DNA of 64,000 nucleotides from contig CP136069.1 in assembly GCA_032622095.1 (NCBI GenBank), positions 122,688,126 through 122,752,125 on the forward strand, given 5' to 3'. This DNA is from Siphonodentalium dalli. Its lineage: Eukaryota > Mollusca > Scaphopoda > Gadilida > Siphonodentaliidae. Positions 59,170-64,000 of the stretch are shown in pieces. Every line of letters starts with the position of its first letter. Positions within the stretch are counted from its first letter, which is position 1. A model generated the notes under the pieces. The model was not told where the DNA came from, did not search any database, and worked only from the letters and a program-made list of their open reading frames with translations. The position numbers and the translations under genes are program-made.

Positions 59170-59396
59170 TGGCCATGATGTGCATGTGTGGTTGGTTCAC
59201 TATCAACCATACCATACATTGTACAGAGCTTCATCAACCGTAAACATAACTAAAACTAAACCTCCACCAAGTGCATACTCACAAGCTTGTCACCCACATA
59301 CGCTGTTGATTATGTTATGTCTGTTTCTCATTTCCATCTTGTTAGAATCATCAATCGTCTTCAGAAAAATGTAATTCTTATTATTACGAGCTAACA

Positions 59397-59402
59397 AATA
59401 AA
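59397..59402 (+). promoter_or_regulatory. Polyadenylation signal of the spliced gene
   Basis: AATAAA lies 228 bases after the stop at 59167-59169, followed by an AATTC-rich stretch. It is the first canonical hexamer after the stop. Assignment is by position only. Confidence 0.45.
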
Positions 59403-61030
59403 TTCAATTCAATTCACATTCAAATAACAATGGCAAACGGGTATCAAGACTGCATAGTCAAAAGTCCTACCCGCAGTGACGTTTCCATCTCCTATATCCG
59501 GGTGCAGGACGTTTCGGCACCTAGACGTTTCGGCACCAGGTTTTCTGGACCTTTCGGCACCTGGGTTTTCGGCACTTGGTTGTTTCGGCCCAGGTGCTTG
59601 GACGTTTCTGTGGTACAATCGTATAGTAATATCGTTATTGATGTCCCTCTTATATATCGCGAATAGATCGGATGGTATGTTTAGAGAGCTATCATGTTAT
59701 GACGTAAGAGCTATCGACCAATTTGATTCTCACATCGACACGACACCAACAGCCCCTTGGTATAAGTGTCTGGACTTCAAACTCCTCATTCGGGGGCAGT
59801 ATGTGAGTATATCAGGTATTGATCGACCTCTTATATATCGGGAACAGACAGGGCTATCTGTTCAGAGAACTATCATATGCCGTTGCGATCCATTATCGGC
59901 CGAATAACATGGGGATTATCCCAATTTGTCATGGCCAGATGACCAGTCGTGTATGTGTCTGTGAACTGATTACCAAACAACTACAAAATTGTAAAGTGAA
60001 ACGTGAATTAGCCAACCGAAAAGCGCACGTGTGATCTCTTTGACGCGTGTCGCGTGACTATCTATGCCAACAATTTAGTGTGTCATCTCTGCAGCGAAGT
60101 GTACTCGAACGAAATCGACCACGTCATGTTCGTATATATGCTCTTCTCCAGCCGCACTCATTATTAGAAACTCTTTTTGGGAAGGGATTATCTCTCGTTT
60201 TGGCATACCCGAATATTTTCACCTTGCGTCGTTAGCCAGAGATGACCTGGTAGCAACCCTAACAGAACACATATCTCACTGCCTCAAGGAACTAGTACTA
60301 TATTCTGCGAAGTTCCTGTACTTTCTCAGCATAATGCTAAGGAATGGCGTACAGCAACCCGTGTCACGTCCATTGTAATTATCTTCTCAACACTCACTTT
60401 GCCGACGGCTATTGTTTCCGGGGGCACCTGCAAGAGGTGGCGATAATCCCTTACTTCAATCATTTGCCGCTTATAGTCTATTCCTCTTTTCTTTTGGTGT
60501 TTTAATGGTTTGTCCTCTATTTTGGTAGGTTTTTAAAGATTTGTCAATTTGGGAACGATGGTTTTGGAACCTTTGGTGCGGATTCAATGTTGATGTCAGG
60601 AAATAATCTATGTCATGTTTTATTTATTTATTGATGCAAAATAATTAATAAAATACATACAAGGAGATAACAAACATATAACAAATACACGACAATACTT
60701 TAACAAAAAGCTCAATGGCGAACACATTTAGCGATTGAATATAAGTATTCTACAACGTCGATCTCGTTTTACCTGAATATTCTCTTGAAATGTCTAAGAG
60801 ACGCGTTAACTGCCCGATATTTTCTTCTCTGTGGTTGAACTCTCAGTGCCACCACCAGTCAGTTGAAGTATCGTCGATTCTGTATATCTTTTTTAATGTG
60901 GTCGATCAAGTCGAATATATTTGGTTTTGAAATTAGAACGCTCTTTATTGTCTGGCGTTTTGTTTAGAGAAGAATGGATGCTCTTTATAAGAATTTGAAA
61001 TAAGAAAATGCATGTGTCGTACCTGGTAAG
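59403..61030. other. No gene seen; TTCGGCACC words and a duplication
   Basis: 59508-59600 has repeated (T)TTCGGCACC(T/A)(A/G)G words, a minisatellite type common at mobile-element ends. CCTCTTATATATCG.GAA.AGA begins related blocks at 59645 and 59827. 60610-60720 is A-rich. No coding frame is supported. Confidence 0.45.
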
Positions 61031-61229
61031 AATCGGCTAGATGGTTGTGTTGACTCATTGAAGAACTAACTATCTCGTTCTTTGTGTTGATGGTGGCACC
61101 ACAGCCATTCTTACAAAACATCCAGTGGACATTCTCGGATCGACGTGATTTGATGCGGAATTTGAAGACCAGGTGTTTGCCTCCTCGATCGTTGGCGATG
61201 AATAATACATTTACTTGAGAACTTGCCAT
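61031..61229 (-). CDS. FLYWCH-type zinc-finger first exon
   Basis: It starts at a Met following a TATA box 48 bp upstream and codes MASSQVNVLFIANDRGGKHL... then HWMFCKNGCGATINTKN and SQHNHLAD. The W-x-C-x4-C...H-x-H pattern is that of FLYWCH fingers, DNA-binding domains often shared with MULE-type transposases. The exon can end at SYQ with donor CAG|GTACGA (61031), inside the finger's C-terminal edge; unspliced reading would go on to 60945. The next exon is not visible below. It may be a host gene or a domesticated transposase piece. Confidence 0.65.
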
Positions 61230-61276
61230 GATGAAGATAGAACATTGAATATGATCAACTTTGGAGAGACATGGGG

Positions 61277-61284
61277 TTTTTATA
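61277..61284 (-). promoter_or_regulatory. TATA box of the FLYWCH gene
   Basis: The minus strand reads GGTATAAAAACCCC, 48 bp before the ATG, leaving room for a start site near 61250. Position and sequence both fit a core promoter. Confidence 0.55.
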
Positions 61285-61672
61285 CCTCAATACGATCGCT
61301 CAATACGAATAACAATTTACTACTATTTCACTGAGTGAACATGAAAATCGCTCATCTGATGACGACTAAAGTGAAATTCGTTTAGCGGCATGCTAAAACA
61401 ACATTGCAAACAGGAGCCGGGAAAACTGTTATTTAATTAATACAGACTATAGGCGCGACTATCACACATTGCCTGCGATATTTTTGCAGGCTCGTCGGCA
61501 AAGTGAGAATAAGCCGTTGTAACGACTAACTTTCAACCAAAAAAAATCCAATCTCGTCAAAATTTCAGGAACGTGATTGCAGAATGAGGTTTACTTAATT
61601 ACGTTGTCATTAACATATAATTCCTACGTAAATCGTATTGGCTTAAATTTTCGCTGACAATGCTTGGTATAA

Positions 61673-62145
61673 ATAAGGATTAACTGTCATGTAGACTGTT
61701 TTTATGGAGATGTAACCGTGAGGTAAGTGGTCATAACTTGTGTAAAACCCGAAGGGTTTTACATACAAGTTATGACCACTTACCTCACGGTTACATCTCC
61801 ATAAAAATAGTCCACATGACAGTTAATCCTTATATTTATATACATTTAGCGAAAAAGCCACTTTTATAAATGTATTTAAATCGAAAAGTGTATCGTGACA
61901 AAACCAGCCCAAAGATATCCCATAGCACGCTTGGCAAAAGTTAGCAGGAACTATTTCTCTTTATATTGAAACCCGATGATTTATTAAGTCAATCCTGCGC
62001 GAGTCCAAATGCGCCCAAAACATTACGCGTTCGTCTTTCCAAACCCAATGACGTATCGATGTTGTTATGAGCCTGCAATTATTAGCTGTTGCGCATTCAC
62101 CGAGAAATAATTGCAACTAGCCACGTGGGCGCCGACCAACCGACC
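61673..62145. mobile_element. Fold-back MITE, family F1, copy 2 (inverted)
   Basis: Reverse complement of 5045-5525. The 161-bp hairpin (61673-61833) has the same length as in copy 1, with loop AACCCGAAGGGTT. The distal end has CCACGTGGGCGCCGACCAAC. Confidence 0.82.
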
Positions 62146-62570
62146 AACCGCTTCTCCGTCTTCAACACCAAGGTTCATTGGGCAACACCATTAATAGAGA
62201 ACTTTCGTAAAATCACTATTTATATATTCGAGGAGATAAATTCAAATAGGCGGTGACCCGCTTATTGTTAGATCCTCTTCACCCTCTTCTGTTCTAATCT
62301 GTCATATAAATGATAATGTTCAATGTCTTGATTCGTGTATACATGTATTAATTGAGGGTAGAAATAAATATTGTTTAAACCACTATTTATATACGATTAC
62401 GGATAGGACATATTGACATATTGACCAATTTTTCCCAACGTAATCAATTGTTTTGTCTCTTCTGTAAATAGGAAATATGTCTTTGTGATATTTTTTAAAT
62501 ATAACCGTCATTATATATTGGTCATGCATAATTATGTAGGTCACGTAAACATGCATCACGAAGTCACAAT

Positions 62571-63607
62571 CAGGGATGTGGCTAGAGGGTCTCCGCTGGG
62601 GAGGGGGGGGGGTGTTCACCTTGTGAATTTCCAACTGCACCCCCCCCCCCTTGAGTCGGAATCGCACCAACACAACTATAATTCCATTTGCAACCACCCC
62701 CTTGTACCTCATACTCAGGCCTAATTTCCTATATATTCATAATTCATGCTTCTATTTTCCCAGTATCAGAACATTAAGATATTTTAACCTGAAAATTGCC
62801 CCCAAAAAAACAACTAGTGATCTAATTCCAGGCAAATGCACACAGCTACCGACAGCAGACCAGGAAACACCGGGCCGACCATGGTTGTTCGGCCCGGTGT
62901 GAGAAAATTTTGAAAACTATACAAGAAAATCGCAAATCCTAGCATCTAGACTGGCCTCAACTGAAGCTTTCCTAGTGTTGGAAATTTCAAACCTCATGCT
63001 CCCCCTCAGGTTGGAAAATTCTTCAACTGATGACCATTTATGTCTACAAGTTTGACCAAATGTTGTAAAATATTGTTTTGCTAAACTAATTAGCAGTTTT
63101 GTATTGGCCATGTGGATGGGGCAATGGTTCGGCCCGGTGTGCGAAAATTTTGAAATCTGAACAAGAAAATCGCAAAATCCTAACATCTATACTAGCCTCA
63201 AGCCTTCCTACTGTTGGAAATTTCAAACCCTACACCCCCACTAAGGTTGGAAAATTTCCAACTGATGACAAATCCAATGACAATGTTGACCAATTGTATG
63301 ACAATATTGTTTTCTTAAATTAACTAGAAGTTTTTGACTGGTCACGGGGGAGGGACCATGCAGGACACAAGCTTTCCAAGTGTTGGAAATTTCCAACCTG
63401 TCACCTCCTTAAGGTTGGAAAATTTCCAACTGATGACCATTTCTGTCAAAAATTTTGACCAAAAATAGGAACATATGCAAATATTGGTCGAAAAACAATA
63501 AATTCCCCCCAATAAATTGTTTTTACCTGAAATTAGGATTTCCAACTATTGAAAATATAGCTCTCTGCTGGGGGTGAGACACCCCACCCCCTCTAGCCAC
63601 ATCCCTG
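62571..63607. mobile_element. hAT-type non-autonomous element with intact target duplication
   Basis: The terminal inverted repeats start CAGGGATGTGGCTAGAGG. The 8-bp duplication GTCACAAT lies at 62563-62570 and 63608-63615, identical. CAGGG ends plus an 8-bp duplication are diagnostic of hAT. The 1037-bp interior has no transposase frame but tandem units of 240 bp (TTCGGCCCGGTGTG at 62888 and 63128; GGTTGGAAA(A)TTTCCAAC words throughout). Confidence 0.92.
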
Positions 63608-63615
63608 GTCACAAT

Positions 63616-64000
63616 GCGTGATCGGACAGTGGAGGATGGTCATGCATTCCAGGTCGGGTTCGTCCGAACCAATCGAAGCATACAAATAGCTACTTAAATT
63701 AAGCCAATGATGGTTGTGCAAAAGACACGCATACAAATAATTCTGCTCCGTGTGAGTTCCGGTGATTTTAGCTGATGTCGGCAGAACAAAGTGATATTTA
63801 TGTAAATGTACATCAGAACTAAAGCAGCAAGATATTTGTCACAGCAGGCAGAAGTCAAACTTAGATCCCTTTAATTTGTCATGGCGCATGACATTCGAGC
63901 TTCACCGTCAAGCATAAGTTTAATGTGCCTGTCATTTGCAGAATGAGGTCCCTAGAGGGTGAATTTTAGGGCTAACATCACTAAATTCACTCTCTGGGGA
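63616..64000. other. No gene seen
   Basis: No supported feature up to the window edge. Confidence 0.4.

Overview
This window looks like a stretch of AT-rich animal nuclear DNA, most likely from a marine invertebrate; I cannot name the species from sequence alone. It has no bacterial gene layout. Most of it is built from non-LTR retrotransposons (LINEs) and many small non-autonomous DNA transposons. There are a few host coding segments: a spliced gene at about 54.1-59.2 kb (plus strand), a 394-codon intronless gene at 35.3-36.5 kb (minus strand), and a FLYWCH zinc-finger first exon with a TATA box at 61.0-61.3 kb (minus strand).

Layout. 0.2-7.9 kb is a pile of short transposons: TTAA-flanked elements, a three-level nested insertion at 3.6-5.0 kb, a long fold-back element at 5.0-5.5 kb and a G/C-tract-ended insertion at 5.7-7.4 kb. 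7.9-11.1 kb is a decayed CR1-like LINE with a TATA box, tandem 5' repeats, a 2A-like peptide motif, a PHD finger, an endonuclease and a reverse transcriptase (RT). 11-21 kb has no recognisable gene but holds a fold-back element, a TTAA element, two tandem duplications and a roughly 570-bp array with a GCGCTTAAGCGC core. 21.2-24.7 kb is an RRM/zinc-knuckle/SGNH-hydrolase reading frame of LINE ORF1 type, interrupted in frame by a 1.9-kb PIF/Harbinger-like element. 25-28.9 kb is repeat-rich, including a duplicated TTCCGAAGGT block and a 130-bp satellite. 28.9-33.7 kb is a second LINE whose endonuclease is preceded in the same frame by about 300 mostly acidic residues encoded by a GAT-type microsatellite.

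35.3-36.5 kb is the intronless gene. 37.9-44.7 kb packs three more LINE remnants in alternating orientation; the best (minus strand, 38.1-41.0 kb) is split by only one in-frame stop. 45-53 kb carries second copies of several transposon families seen earlier, often inverted. 54-59 kb is the spliced gene, whose introns hold members of at least four of the same families. 61.7-63.6 kb holds a second fold-back copy and a 1037-bp hAT-type element with a perfect 8-bp target duplication.

The most informative observations come from comparing copies inside the window. Uninterrupted copies act as empty sites for nested insertions, terminal motifs can be paired with target duplications, and splice phases match across the exons of the host gene. 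All function calls rest on motifs read by eye; no database search was run.
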